A stretch of 64,000 nucleotides of DNA from Sporosarcina sp. FSL W8-0480 (lineage in GTDB: Bacteria > Bacillota > Bacilli > Bacillales_A > Planococcaceae): assembly GCF_037963765.1 (NCBI RefSeq), contig NZ_CP150166.1:1681501-1745500 (forward strand), read 5' to 3'. Made by a program: the position numbers and the translations under genes. This document shows positions 16,662 to 24,013 of the stretch, piece after piece (within the stretch, counting starts at the first letter, position 1; the number at the start of each line of letters is the position of its first letter). Under the pieces are notes generated by a model. The model was not told where the DNA came from. It did no database searches and saw nothing but the letters and a program-made list of their open reading frames with translations.

Positions 16662-16739
16662 ACTGTTAGCTTTATCTCTATTTTAAAAGAAAAAGACTGT
16701 AGGCAAACACCCAAATTCATGGTGTTTGTCTACAGTCTG

Positions 16740-16766
16740 AAAGGAGGGGGGAACCCTCCTTTTTAT
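16740..16766 (+). terminator. Terminator hairpin, right copy of the insertion-site duplication
   Basis: AAAGGAGGGGGG paired with CCCTCCTTT and followed by a T run, nearly identical to 15695-15716. Read on the minus strand it could also affect ykyB, whose stop codon lies at 16763. Confidence 0.7.
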
Positions 16767-17245
16767 TTTCCATCCAAATAGGATGATCGGAATGTTTGAG
16801 TATTACTTACTCTCGGTTTTAATCGTTTAGCTGGTCGTTTAGGTGCAACTAATCTTTTCTTTCCGACTTTTATCGGTGGAATTTGTTCATCGATAAAATC
16901 CGACAATATTTCTTTCGCGGTTTTCAAATTCATCCGTTCTTGGGGGTTCCGAAATGCTTCGTCTTGGTTGCCTAAATGGGGAAGAGATTTGAAGTCTTCT
17001 TTCTCAGGTAAGGTATGAAAGAGGAAGTCACCGCATTTAACTAATACGGTAGAGCTTTGCTTGCTTAATTGGGGATTTTCGATAAAGTGTAAGCCGATTT
17101 TTTCTGCATGTCCCAAACGAAGCAATTTACGAATCGATCTGTTTTTCAATTCGTATAATACACGATTATTTGGTGCTGTTTTTGCATGCCGGTTCACAGT
17201 GTAAATTGCAATTGCGATTTGACGTCTCTTGCTCTCAGTTTCCAT
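16763..17245 (-). CDS. ykyB: YkyB-like protein
   Basis: A 160-aa basic cytosolic protein. The segments Y-T-V-N-R-H-A-K-T-A-P-N, K-I-G-L-H-F and L-P-H-L-G are diagnostic of the YkyB family of Bacillales; its function is unknown. The C-terminal 30 residues are rich in Lys, Arg and Pro. ATG start at 17245 with GGAGG about 5-6 nt upstream. The stop codon touches the terminator copy to the right of the IS element. Position before fadH, ykuL and ccpC homologues matches B. subtilis order. Confidence 0.88.
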   Translation of the reverse strand: METESKRRQIAIAIYTVNRHAKTAPNNRVLYELKNRSIRKLLRLGHAEKIGLHFIENPQLSKQSSTVLVKCGDFLFHTLPEKEDFKSLPHLGNQDEAFRNPQERMNLKTAKEILSDFIDEQIPPIKVGKKRLVAPKRPAKRLKPRVSNTQTFRSSYLDGK

Positions 17246-17364
17246 AGATTCCTCCAGTGTATTTTAAAAATCCGTCTTCTCTTTCTATTTTATCATAAAT
17301 ATTCTCGAAACATTTACAAAATGATTAGGCAAAAAGTACTGAAATTTTAGGAAACTACTATTTT

Positions 17365-17395
17365 TTTGTCGAATAAAAAGGTATACTTGTAAAAT
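17365..17395 (+). promoter_or_regulatory. Candidate promoter with Spo0A box before the GGDEF/EAL gene
   Basis: TTTGTCGAA at 17365-17373, followed by TAAAA, matches the abrB-type Spo0A box. It overlaps a possible -35 (TTGTCG, 17366-17371) placed 18 bp before TAAAAT (17390-17395); an alternative -10 is TATACT at 17382-17387. A second weaker site, CGTCGAA, is at 17399-17405. Whether Spo0A would activate or repress cannot be told. Confidence 0.5.
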
Positions 17396-17463
17396 AACGT
17401 CGAATAGATTTCTGCATGAAAGCATAAACCTATCTTACATTCAAGACATGCATGGAGGCAGCC

Positions 17464-19521
17464 ATGAATAATAAAACATTGGAAGTTGACGCTCAACTTA
17501 TACCAGCAACCGATACATACTTTTACAATCATCCATTCGACATGACAGTTCAAATAGGTTTGAACAATAATCACGAATGGAAGGTTATCCTCGCTAATCA
17601 TAAAGCAAGCCACTTTTTCAAGGAGGAAGAAGGGGCCCTTGCTTCAGTTTATTTTGGAGCTGTTTGGAAATCGATTAAAAAACATCTAAAAGCATTAAAG
17701 ATTCACCCGTACATACAAGTGTTTCTAACCATCAAAAGTGAAGATAAAGATAAGCTATTTGAGCTTAGACTATTTCGACAAGAAACGAGAGAATCCGGAC
17801 AAACTATATTTATCGAATTAAGTGCTCAGGATGAATTGAAAGCGGAACAAAAAGTTAGGTGGCTATACGAGCAAAAATATATGTCAGTCATTGATCATAA
17901 TCTGGATCCGATTATTACAGTTAATCGGAAAAACAGGATTACATATGCAAATAGTGCAGTCCATCATGCTTTTGGGTATCGCACAAAAGAGCTGACAGGC
18001 AGATCTATATTGGACTTGATAGGTGACGAAAAGGTCGATGAGTTTAGAGCCTTCCTGTCTCGTGCATTCTCAGGTGAGTCAATTGAAATGGAAGGGATTA
18101 CTTTTTTTCATAAAAAAGGACAGTACCTGTCTGCTTACTTGAAAACGATCCCCGTTTCAATACAAGGGGAAATACAGGAAATCCATATTATACTAAGGGA
18201 TACTTCTGCCCACTTTAAAAATAACGAAAAGCTATTATTCCTTTCTTATCATGATCAATTAACGGGCTTGTGGAACAGAAGGGCCTTGAAAGAACATTTC
18301 GAGGAAGATGCGGAATATGCTTACCGTAGTGATGAGAAGTTATCGTTCATCCACTTGGATTTGGACCGATTTAAGACCATTAACGATTCGATTGGAAGAA
18401 CGGGAGCCGATGAAATCCTTAGAATGATTGCTGAACGGATTAAAATGGCATGTCCGAAGGCAGGAAAGCTGTATCGGAACGGTGGAGATGAATACATCAT
18501 CCTTTTACGGGGTCATTCAATCGAAAAGACAGAAGACCTTGCTAAAAGAATTTTAAGCGATTTTACTAAGCCGTTCTATTTCAACCATCAAGAATATTTC
18601 ATATCTTCCTCTATTGGCATTTCTGTTTACCCTGACGATGGAGTAGTACTTGAAGAACTTTTGAAAAAGGCGGAACAGGCTGTATTTTTCGTCAAAGAAC
18701 GTGGTAGAGCACATTACAGGTTTTATAAAGAAGAGATGAACACATCATTTACAGATGCCGCAATAATGGAATCCCATCTCCGTAGAGCGATAGAGTTCAA
18801 TGAACTTGAAATTCACTACCAACCGCAAGTGAATTTAAAAACTGGACAAATCGACAGCTTCGAAGCATTGCTAAGATGGAATAATCGTAAATTCGGTTTC
18901 GTCTCACCTTCGCTATTCATACCAATGGCAGAAGATTCCGGACTCATTCACACAATAGGTGATTGGGTGCTGGAGGGTGTGTGTAAACAACTGAAAGAAT
19001 GGCAGGATAAGCAATTCCGAAAGGTAAGGATAGCTGTAAACATCTCGCCGAAACAATTCAGCACGGGTGAATTTGCGAATAAGGCGAAAGATATGATTGA
19101 TAAGTATGGGATTCACGCGTCCTCATTCGAAGTGGAAATAACGGAAACCGCGCTTATGAATATTAAGGATACGCTCTCTACTTTGCAAAGGTTGAAGGAG
19201 ATTGGGGTAACGATTTCAATTGATGATTTTGGTACAGGCTATTCATCGCTTAGTTATTTGAAATTGTATCCGATTGATATCATAAAGATAGACCGTTCGT
19301 TTATTAAGGATATTGAAGTAGATGAAAAAAATGCTGCGATTGCTAAGACGATTATAAGTCTTGCGCATAATCTCGGCATGCAAGTGATTGCTGAAGGGGT
19401 TGAGAAGGATTTGCAGGCTAAAATCCTGACAGAGGCTGATTGCCATAAAGCACAGGGGTTTTTATTCAGCAAGGCTATACCCGCTTCACAAATAGTCGAG
19501 AAGTATTTTTCTTGGGTTTGA
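17464..19521 (+). CDS. PAS-GGDEF-EAL cyclic-di-GMP protein
   Basis: A 685-aa cytosolic protein: an N-terminal region (1-130) without recognised family, PAS (about 140-250), GGDEF (about 260-420) and EAL (about 430-680). The GGDEF signature reads G340-G-D-E-Y344, and the usual G-H-x-x-G-D nearby is G-R-T-G-A-D, so cyclase activity is doubtful. The EAL domain looks complete: E467-A-L, T-E-T, D-D-F-G-T-G and A-E-G-V-E, arguing for c-di-GMP phosphodiesterase activity. ATG 17464 has GGAGG 5 nt upstream; ATG 17452 overlaps that site. A Spo0A-box-like site lies in the promoter. Monocistronic. Confidence 0.88.
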   Translation: MNNKTLEVDAQLIPATDTYFYNHPFDMTVQIGLNNNHEWKVILANHKASHFFKEEEGALASVYFGAVWKSIKKHLKALKIHPYIQVFLTIKSEDKDKLFELRLFRQETRESGQTIFIELSAQDELKAEQKVRWLYEQKYMSVIDHNLDPIITVNRKNRITYANSAVHHAFGYRTKELTGRSILDLIGDEKVDEFRAFLSRAFSGESIEMEGITFFHKKGQYLSAYLKTIPVSIQGEIQEIHIILRDTSAHFKNNEKLLFLSYHDQLTGLWNRRALKEHFEEDAEYAYRSDEKLSFIHLDLDRFKTINDSIGRTGADEILRMIAERIKMACPKAGKLYRNGGDEYIILLRGHSIEKTEDLAKRILSDFTKPFYFNHQEYFISSSIGISVYPDDGVVLEELLKKAEQAVFFVKERGRAHYRFYKEEMNTSFTDAAIMESHLRRAIEFNELEIHYQPQVNLKTGQIDSFEALLRWNNRKFGFVSPSLFIPMAEDSGLIHTIGDWVLEGVCKQLKEWQDKQFRKVRIAVNISPKQFSTGEFANKAKDMIDKYGIHASSFEVEITETALMNIKDTLSTLQRLKEIGVTISIDDFGTGYSSLSYLKLYPIDIIKIDRSFIKDIEVDEKNAAIAKTIISLAHNLGMQVIAEGVEKDLQAKILTEADCHKAQGFLFSKAIPASQIVEKYFSWV

Positions 19522-19568
19522 AAAAAATGTAAGAAATGGCTGGCTATTAAAATGTTGCTTTACGTTTT

Positions 19569-19612
19569 AGGCGGACGCCCCGCGGAAAGCGTCCGCCTGA
19601 AATGGAAATCAA
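19569..19612 (+). repeat. GC-rich palindromic repeat, copy C (partial)
   Basis: Only one end of the family: AGGCGGACGC (19569-19578) pairs with GCGTCCGCCT (19589-19598), followed by the typical end GGAAATCAAC. It lies between the c-di-GMP gene and fadH. It has no T tract, so it is not a clear terminator, though the hairpin is stable. Confidence 0.7.
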
Positions 19613-19629
19613 CGTTTATCAGATAACCC

Positions 19630-19658
19630 TCGGCAACATTGGAAAGTTATGCTATAAT
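19630..19658 (+). promoter_or_regulatory. Candidate sigma-A promoter for fadH
   Basis: TATAAT at 19653-19658 with TCGGCA (4 of 6) 17 bp upstream. The FadR operator begins 2 bp after the -10, so a bound repressor would cover the start site. Confidence 0.6.
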
Positions 19659-19660
19659 TT

Positions 19661-19678
19661 TGAATGAATGCTCATTCA
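19661..19678 (+). promoter_or_regulatory. FadR operator (fatty-acid degradation repressor)
   Basis: TGAATGA-ATGC-TCATTCA is a perfect 7-bp inverted repeat around 4 bp. It matches the B. subtilis FadR consensus (TGAATGA-MTAN-TCATTCA) except for one central base. FadR is released by long-chain acyl-CoA. fadH belongs to the FadR regulon in B. subtilis. Confidence 0.85.
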
Positions 19679-19697
19679 TTTCAAAGGGGGATTGTTT

Positions 19698-20456
19698 ATG
19701 TTTAAAGAGAAGGTTTTTATTGTAACTGGTGGATCGAACGGTATGGGGAAGCACATGGCAAAGAAATTTGCTGATGAAGGTGCGGATGTGATTATCACCG
19801 GGCGTGACCTTGAACGATTGGAAGCTGCAAAAAAGGAAATTGGGGAAAGAGCACATATCTATCAAATGGATGTGCGCAATATTGAAAATGTACAAGGTTT
19901 AGTCGAATTTGCAGACGGGAAATTCGGTAAAATCGATGGCCTTGTGAACAATGCTGCCGGAAACTTCATCGTTAAAGCAGAAGAACTTTCTATTAATGGA
20001 TGGAACGCTGTCATTGATATTGTTCTTAATGGAACATTCTATTGTACAAGTGCAGTCGGAAATTATTGGATTAAAAATGGACAGAAAGGTTCCATTCTTA
20101 ATATGCTCGCAACCTACGCATGGGACGCTGGTCCAGGGATTGTCCATTCGGCCGCAGCAAAGGCTGGAGTCATGTCATTGACACGGACACTTGCAGTTGA
20201 ATGGGGAAGAAGCTATGGATTTAGAGTAAATGGAATTGCACCAGGTCCAATCGAGCGAACCGGTGGTGCAGAACGTCTCTTTCAATCGGAAAAAGCAGTT
20301 CAACGCACAATTAATTCCGTTCCTCTTGGGAGAGTTGGGAAGCCTGAAGAAATTGCTGAATTAGCGGCATTCATCATGTCTGACAAAGCTGCATATATGA
20401 ACGGCGAAATCGTTACATTGGATGGCGGTCAATGGTTGAACCAGTATCCTTTTTAA
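19698..20456 (+). CDS. fadH: 2,4-dienoyl-CoA reductase, SDR family
   Basis: A 252-aa short-chain dehydrogenase/reductase like B. subtilis FadH (YkuF), which reduces 2,4-dienoyl-CoA with NADPH so that polyunsaturated acids can enter beta-oxidation. The cofactor motif is T-G-G-S-N-G-M-G (about 8-15), with N-N-A-A-G near residue 85 and the C-terminal T-L-D-G-G-Q-W. As in other bacterial/peroxisomal-type dienoyl-CoA reductases, the canonical Y-x3-K is altered (H-S-A-A-A-K). ATG 19698 has AAAGGGGG seven nt upstream. The FadR operator supports the assignment. Confidence 0.87.
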   Translation: MFKEKVFIVTGGSNGMGKHMAKKFADEGADVIITGRDLERLEAAKKEIGERAHIYQMDVRNIENVQGLVEFADGKFGKIDGLVNNAAGNFIVKAEELSINGWNAVIDIVLNGTFYCTSAVGNYWIKNGQKGSILNMLATYAWDAGPGIVHSAAAKAGVMSLTRTLAVEWGRSYGFRVNGIAPGPIERTGGAERLFQSEKAVQRTINSVPLGRVGKPEEIAELAAFIMSDKAAYMNGEIVTLDGGQWLNQYPF

Positions 20457-20480
20457 AATCGAAAGGCGAGGCTGCGCTTT

Positions 20481-20615
20481 AGCATTTATGAGTATTTAAA
20501 AGTTTTTATGCGTTTTTTGAGGGTTTTATGAGCGATTATCTGGATTTATGCTTGTTTGAATAGGATTATGCGTATTTGGTAAGAAATATGCGTGTTTCGA
20601 AGGTTTATGCGTATT
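20481..20615. repeat. 20-bp periodic repeat array (TTATGCG array)
   Basis: TATG recurs at 20487, 20507, 20527, 20547, 20567 and 20587 (exactly 20 bp), then 20606 (19 bp). The consensus resembles TTTATGCGTATTTG; one unit reads TTATGAGCG, linking it to the GAGCG array at 147-414, which has the same 20-bp step and the same final 19-bp step. It lies just after fadH. Confidence 0.8.
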
Positions 20616-20716
20616 TGTGGTTTTGAGTTAAGATTGTTCCGTTTTTCCTGTATTGTTTTCATCATTAGGTACATTCTAACTTCTACAAAGTAGTGGAAGG
20701 GAGAATTGGAATCAAT

Positions 20717-20944
20717 ATGGCGATATGGATTATTCCGATAGCGATTGTGTTTATTATCATTGGAGCTATTGGGTGGAAGGCTGTGAGAAGCTGGGATACC
20801 GTTGTTTTGAATGAAACGGATAGTGGTGTCTCAGATGCGATTGAAGATCATCCGATGTCACTGAACCCGATCATTTGGGTGATTGGAGTAGCAGCGTTAT
20901 TTATTCTATTTGTAATTTTCTTTTACTGGGCCTCTTCCATATAG
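20717..20944 (+). CDS. Small membrane protein of unknown function
   Basis: A 75-aa protein with two hydrophobic segments (about residues 2-21 and 52-72) separated by an acidic loop. No family recognised. ATG 20717 is preferred, though GGAAGGGAG lies 12 nt upstream; an in-frame GTG at 20693 would overlap that site. A terminator overlaps its stop codon, so it is probably monocistronic. Confidence 0.65.
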   Translation: MAIWIIPIAIVFIIIGAIGWKAVRSWDTVVLNETDSGVSDAIEDHPMSLNPIIWVIGVAALFILFVIFFYWASSI

Positions 20945-20963
20945 GAAGAGGTTTCTTTCTTTT
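20931..20963 (+). terminator. Rho-independent terminator
   Basis: CCTCTTCC (20931-20938) pairs with GGAAGAGG (20944-20951), followed by a T-rich tail. The stem includes the last codons of the small membrane protein gene. Confidence 0.8.
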
Positions 20964-21050
20964 GAATTCGATGGGATGTTCAAAGCTATTATGGTATGAT
21001 AGTGTTGTAGAATTGTTTTGCAGCTTGTGAACAGAAGGAGCGATATTTTA

Positions 21051-21488
21051 ATGATTTCTCTAAATAACAGGGATTTTCTTTTCGTACCGATTGCCGATTA
21101 TATAATTCCTGCCGAAAAAGTGGCACATGTTCAAATCGGAAATAATGCGGAACACGCCCTTCTCGTCCTTACTAAAACTGGTTATTCTGCAATACCGGTA
21201 ATCGATGCGAAAAATCACCTAAAAGGACTCCTTGGAATTGGAATGATAACAGATTCCATACTGGGATTGGAACGGATCGAATATGAGAAACTTGCAGACT
21301 TGAAGGTGGACCAAATCATGCAAACGGATATACCGAACATAAAAACTACTGACAAGTTCCAAAAGGGCTTGGACCTGCTAATAAATCATACTTTTCTTTG
21401 CGTAACTGAAGAGGACGGTACTTTTGCGGGTATACTGACGAGAAGAGTCATGCTGAAAGAGTTTAAGAAATACATTTACAAGAATTAG
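21051..21488 (+). CDS. darB: Cyclic-di-AMP-binding CBS-domain protein (DarB/CbpB, YkuL)
   Basis: A 145-aa protein made of two CBS domains (about 5-65 and 80-140). It fits YkuL by size, sequence style and position just before the ccpC region. In B. subtilis DarB, and in Listeria CbpB, the apo form binds the (p)ppGpp synthetase Rel, and DarB also stimulates pyruvate carboxylase; c-di-AMP releases both. A pyruvate carboxylase gene lies at the right end of this window. ATG 21051 has AGAAGGAG 10 nt upstream; the in-frame start at 21018 has no site. Confidence 0.85.
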   Translation: MISLNNRDFLFVPIADYIIPAEKVAHVQIGNNAEHALLVLTKTGYSAIPVIDAKNHLKGLLGIGMITDSILGLERIEYEKLADLKVDQIMQTDIPNIKTTDKFQKGLDLLINHTFLCVTEEDGTFAGILTRRVMLKEFKKYIYKN

Positions 21489-21516
21489 TACGCTCAATGG
21501 TTCGCCATTGAAAAGG

Positions 21517-21542
21517 AAGGCTCCAATTGGGGCCTTTTGTTA
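21517..21542 (+). terminator. Rho-independent terminator
   Basis: AAGGCTCC (21517-21524) with GGGGCCTT (21529-21536) and a short T run. A second small palindrome, CAATGG/CCATTG, sits at 21495-21510. Confidence 0.7.
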
Positions 21543-21571
21543 TTTGTATCGATTTGAGAAGGGGAATGCAT

Positions 21572-23056
21572 ATGAATATACATAAAAAGACAAATAGACC
21601 GCTTGTTCTGATTTCGGTCATGCTTGCCATGTTCGTTGGTGCTGTAGAAGCGACTATCGTTTCAACGGCAATGCCTGCAATTGCAGCAGAACTTGGTGGT
21701 TTTTCGAGATATAGTTGGATATTTTCATCCTATTTGTTGATGAGTACTGTCACTGTTCTGATATATGGAAAGTTGGCAGACTTGTTCGGTCGTAAACCAA
21801 TATTATTTATTGGAATATCCATTTTCCTGATTGGGTCGGTTCTTTGCGGTTTTGCACTTACGATGGAACAGTTAATCATTTATAGATTGATCCAAGGGTT
21901 AGGAGCAGGCGCGGTTATGCCAATTGCAACTACGATTGTAGGGGATATCTATACTACTAAGGAAAGGGCGAAAATCCAAGGATACCTATCAAGTGTCTGG
22001 GGTGTTTCTGCAGTTTCAGGTCCTGTCATTGGAGGTTTGATCGTCCAATACATGGACTGGAAATATGTTTTTTGGGTGAATGTGCCACTTGGGATTTTGG
22101 CGATGGCAGGTGTGTTTTTCTTTCTTCATGAACCTGTCATTGAACGGAAGGTTGCCATTGATTTTAAAGGGGCAGCACTTTTAGCTACTTCGTTATCAAT
22201 CATTCTATTTTGGCTTGTTGAAGGAGGGCAGGCCTTTGATAGGACCTCCTTATTAAGTCTTTCCTTAGTTGTTTTCGGGGTTGGCTTGTTTACATTTTTC
22301 ATCATGACAGAGCGAAAGGCCGCTGATCCAATGATGCCATTTGCGATTTGGAAAAACCCCGTCATTCTTTATGCAAATCTTGTTTCATTAACGACAGGTG
22401 GCATTATAATTGGGGTTTCCTCTTATTTACCGACCTTCGTGACAGGTGTAATGGAACAGCCGGCTATCATTGCTGGATTTACATTGACAGCCATGTCGAT
22501 TGGATGGCCAATCGCCTCTTCTGTGGCGGGGCATCTTCTCATTAAATTTGGGACTTTTAAGGTTTCATTCGCAGGTGGACTATCATTAATCCTTGGTGGT
22601 ACGTTATTCGTATTAATGACTGGTGGATCGGGACCCTTATGGGCTGCAATTTCAAGCTTTTTCATTGGTGTAGGAATGGGTCTTACAAGTACGGCCTTCA
22701 TCGTAACGATTCAGGGAGCAGTTAGCCGAGAACAAAGAGGTTCTGCAACTGCTGCCAATATGTTCATGCGAAATTTTGGGAACACTGTAGGGGCCGCTGT
22801 TTTCGGAGCGGTTCTGAACGGATCTTTACTTGCGATTTTCAAAAAGAAAGAACTTGACTATGAAGTGAATGACATCAATCTTCTTTTGACGGAGGAGTCA
22901 AGGTCGACTTTACCTCTTGTGAAAATGGAAGAATTACAGCATGCTCTTGATGGCTCATTGCAATGGGTTTATATCGCAGTTCTCTTGTTTGCAGTAATAA
23001 GCCTGTTACTGATTTTACGTATTCCGCGGGGGGTGGTTCAATATGACGACAACTGA
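21572..23056 (+). CDS. MFS drug exporter, DHA2 (14-TM) type
   Basis: A 494-aa proton-coupled exporter with about 14 membrane segments. Motif A is G-K-L-A-D-L-F-G-R-K-P near residue 65, motif C G-P-V-I-G-G near residue 152. Family members expel drugs or toxic metabolites; substrate unknown. ATG 21572 is favoured, with AAGGGG seven nt upstream, over upstream in-frame starts. Its last 14 nt overlap ccpC, so the two are translationally coupled. B. subtilis has an MFS gene (ykuC) in the same neighbourhood, but that one is shorter. Confidence 0.87.
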   Translation: MNIHKKTNRPLVLISVMLAMFVGAVEATIVSTAMPAIAAELGGFSRYSWIFSSYLLMSTVTVLIYGKLADLFGRKPILFIGISIFLIGSVLCGFALTMEQLIIYRLIQGLGAGAVMPIATTIVGDIYTTKERAKIQGYLSSVWGVSAVSGPVIGGLIVQYMDWKYVFWVNVPLGILAMAGVFFFLHEPVIERKVAIDFKGAALLATSLSIILFWLVEGGQAFDRTSLLSLSLVVFGVGLFTFFIMTERKAADPMMPFAIWKNPVILYANLVSLTTGGIIIGVSSYLPTFVTGVMEQPAIIAGFTLTAMSIGWPIASSVAGHLLIKFGTFKVSFAGGLSLILGGTLFVLMTGGSGPLWAAISSFFIGVGMGLTSTAFIVTIQGAVSREQRGSATAANMFMRNFGNTVGAAVFGAVLNGSLLAIFKKKELDYEVNDINLLLTEESRSTLPLVKMEELQHALDGSLQWVYIAVLLFAVISLLLILRIPRGVVQYDDN

Positions 23057-23933
23057 ACTCGAAATTATTAAAACACTGGCTGAAGAGGGAAATATGCGAA
23101 AGGCTGCAGAAAGGTTATTTCTTTCACAACCTGCGCTTTCCCAACGGCTCCAGACAATCGAGAAGGAATGGGGGACATTGCTTTTTATCCGCTCGCAAAA
23201 AGGATTGGAACCTACTCCAGCCGGTGAACTTGTTATTGCTTATGCAAAGGAAACCATTCTTAAAAAAGAAGAAACTGCAGAAATGATTGCCTCATTGGCG
23301 AATAAAGTGCATGGAACTTTGAAAATTGCCTGCGCTTCAATTGTTGGTCAAACTTGGCTGCCGCAAGTTCTAAAAGAATTTGTCAATACGTATCCGGATG
23401 CGAAAATCTCATTGATGACCGGTTGGAGTTCGGAAATTGTAAGAGCTCTTTATGACGGGGAAGCGCATATAGGAATTGTGCGTGGCCAAGTTGATTGGAA
23501 AAGTAAAAAAGAATATTTGTTCAGGGATCGCTTGTATCTTGTCGATCAAGAAATCACTTCAATTGACGAGCTGACGAATACAAACAGACCATTCATCCAG
23601 TTTAAAAGCGATTCCAATTATTATATGGAAATCCAACGCTGGTGGCAGCGTCATTTCACACAAAATCCTTGGAGACAAATTACCGTCGACCAAATTGAGA
23701 CGTGTAAACAACTTGCACTTAATGGCATCGGTTATGCGATATTACCAGCTATCACGTTAACCGGGGATGAGGAAGTCAATAGGATTCCGCTATTGAATAG
23801 TGAGGAAGAATTTGAGTTGACAAGGGATACATGGCTCATCGGATATGAATCTTCGTTCAAACTGAAACAAGTGGATGCGTTTACCCAAGTCGTAAATAAA
23901 TATGCTGAAAGATTAAGAATGGAATCAGAATAG
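23043..23933 (+). CDS. ccpC: LysR-family regulator, CcpC-like
   Basis: A 296-aa LysR-type transcription factor: winged HTH (residues 1-60, A-A-E-R-L-F-L-S-Q-P-A-L-S-Q-R) and a periplasmic-binding-type effector domain. Length, sequence style and neighbourhood fit CcpC, which in B. subtilis represses citZ and citB and is controlled by citrate. It starts inside the end of the MFS gene. Without a target site in view the orthology rests on context and resemblance. Confidence 0.8.
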   Translation: MTTTELEIIKTLAEEGNMRKAAERLFLSQPALSQRLQTIEKEWGTLLFIRSQKGLEPTPAGELVIAYAKETILKKEETAEMIASLANKVHGTLKIACASIVGQTWLPQVLKEFVNTYPDAKISLMTGWSSEIVRALYDGEAHIGIVRGQVDWKSKKEYLFRDRLYLVDQEITSIDELTNTNRPFIQFKSDSNYYMEIQRWWQRHFTQNPWRQITVDQIETCKQLALNGIGYAILPAITLTGDEEVNRIPLLNSEEEFELTRDTWLIGYESSFKLKQVDAFTQVVNKYAERLRMESE

Positions 23934-24013
23934 GAGGGAACTTTCCTTTGTTTGCTACGTACTAATTATGAAAGGTCGAAGTTATAGGGTGTTAGACGAA
24001 GGGGGATTTACTT

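Larger units (their letters stand above)
15717..16739. mobile_element. Decayed IS1182-type element (1,023 bp)
   Basis: The ends are inverted repeats: CAGATTGTAGACAAA at 15717-15731 and its near-complement TTTGTCTACAGTCTG at 16725-16739. Each end carries a subterminal hairpin (about 15731-15766; 16695-16738). Flanking is a near-perfect 22/23-bp direct repeat of a terminator hairpin (15695-15716; 16740-16762, one extra G). Inside are a broken IS1182-like transposase gene and two inverted GC-rich repeats. Intact members of this family are about 1.3-1.9 kb, so this copy has lost internal sequence. Confidence 0.8.

Noticed and set aside
19569-19598. Terminator of the GGDEF/EAL gene
   Set aside because: The hairpin is strong but has no T tract and belongs to the GC-rich repeat family; kept as a repeat only.
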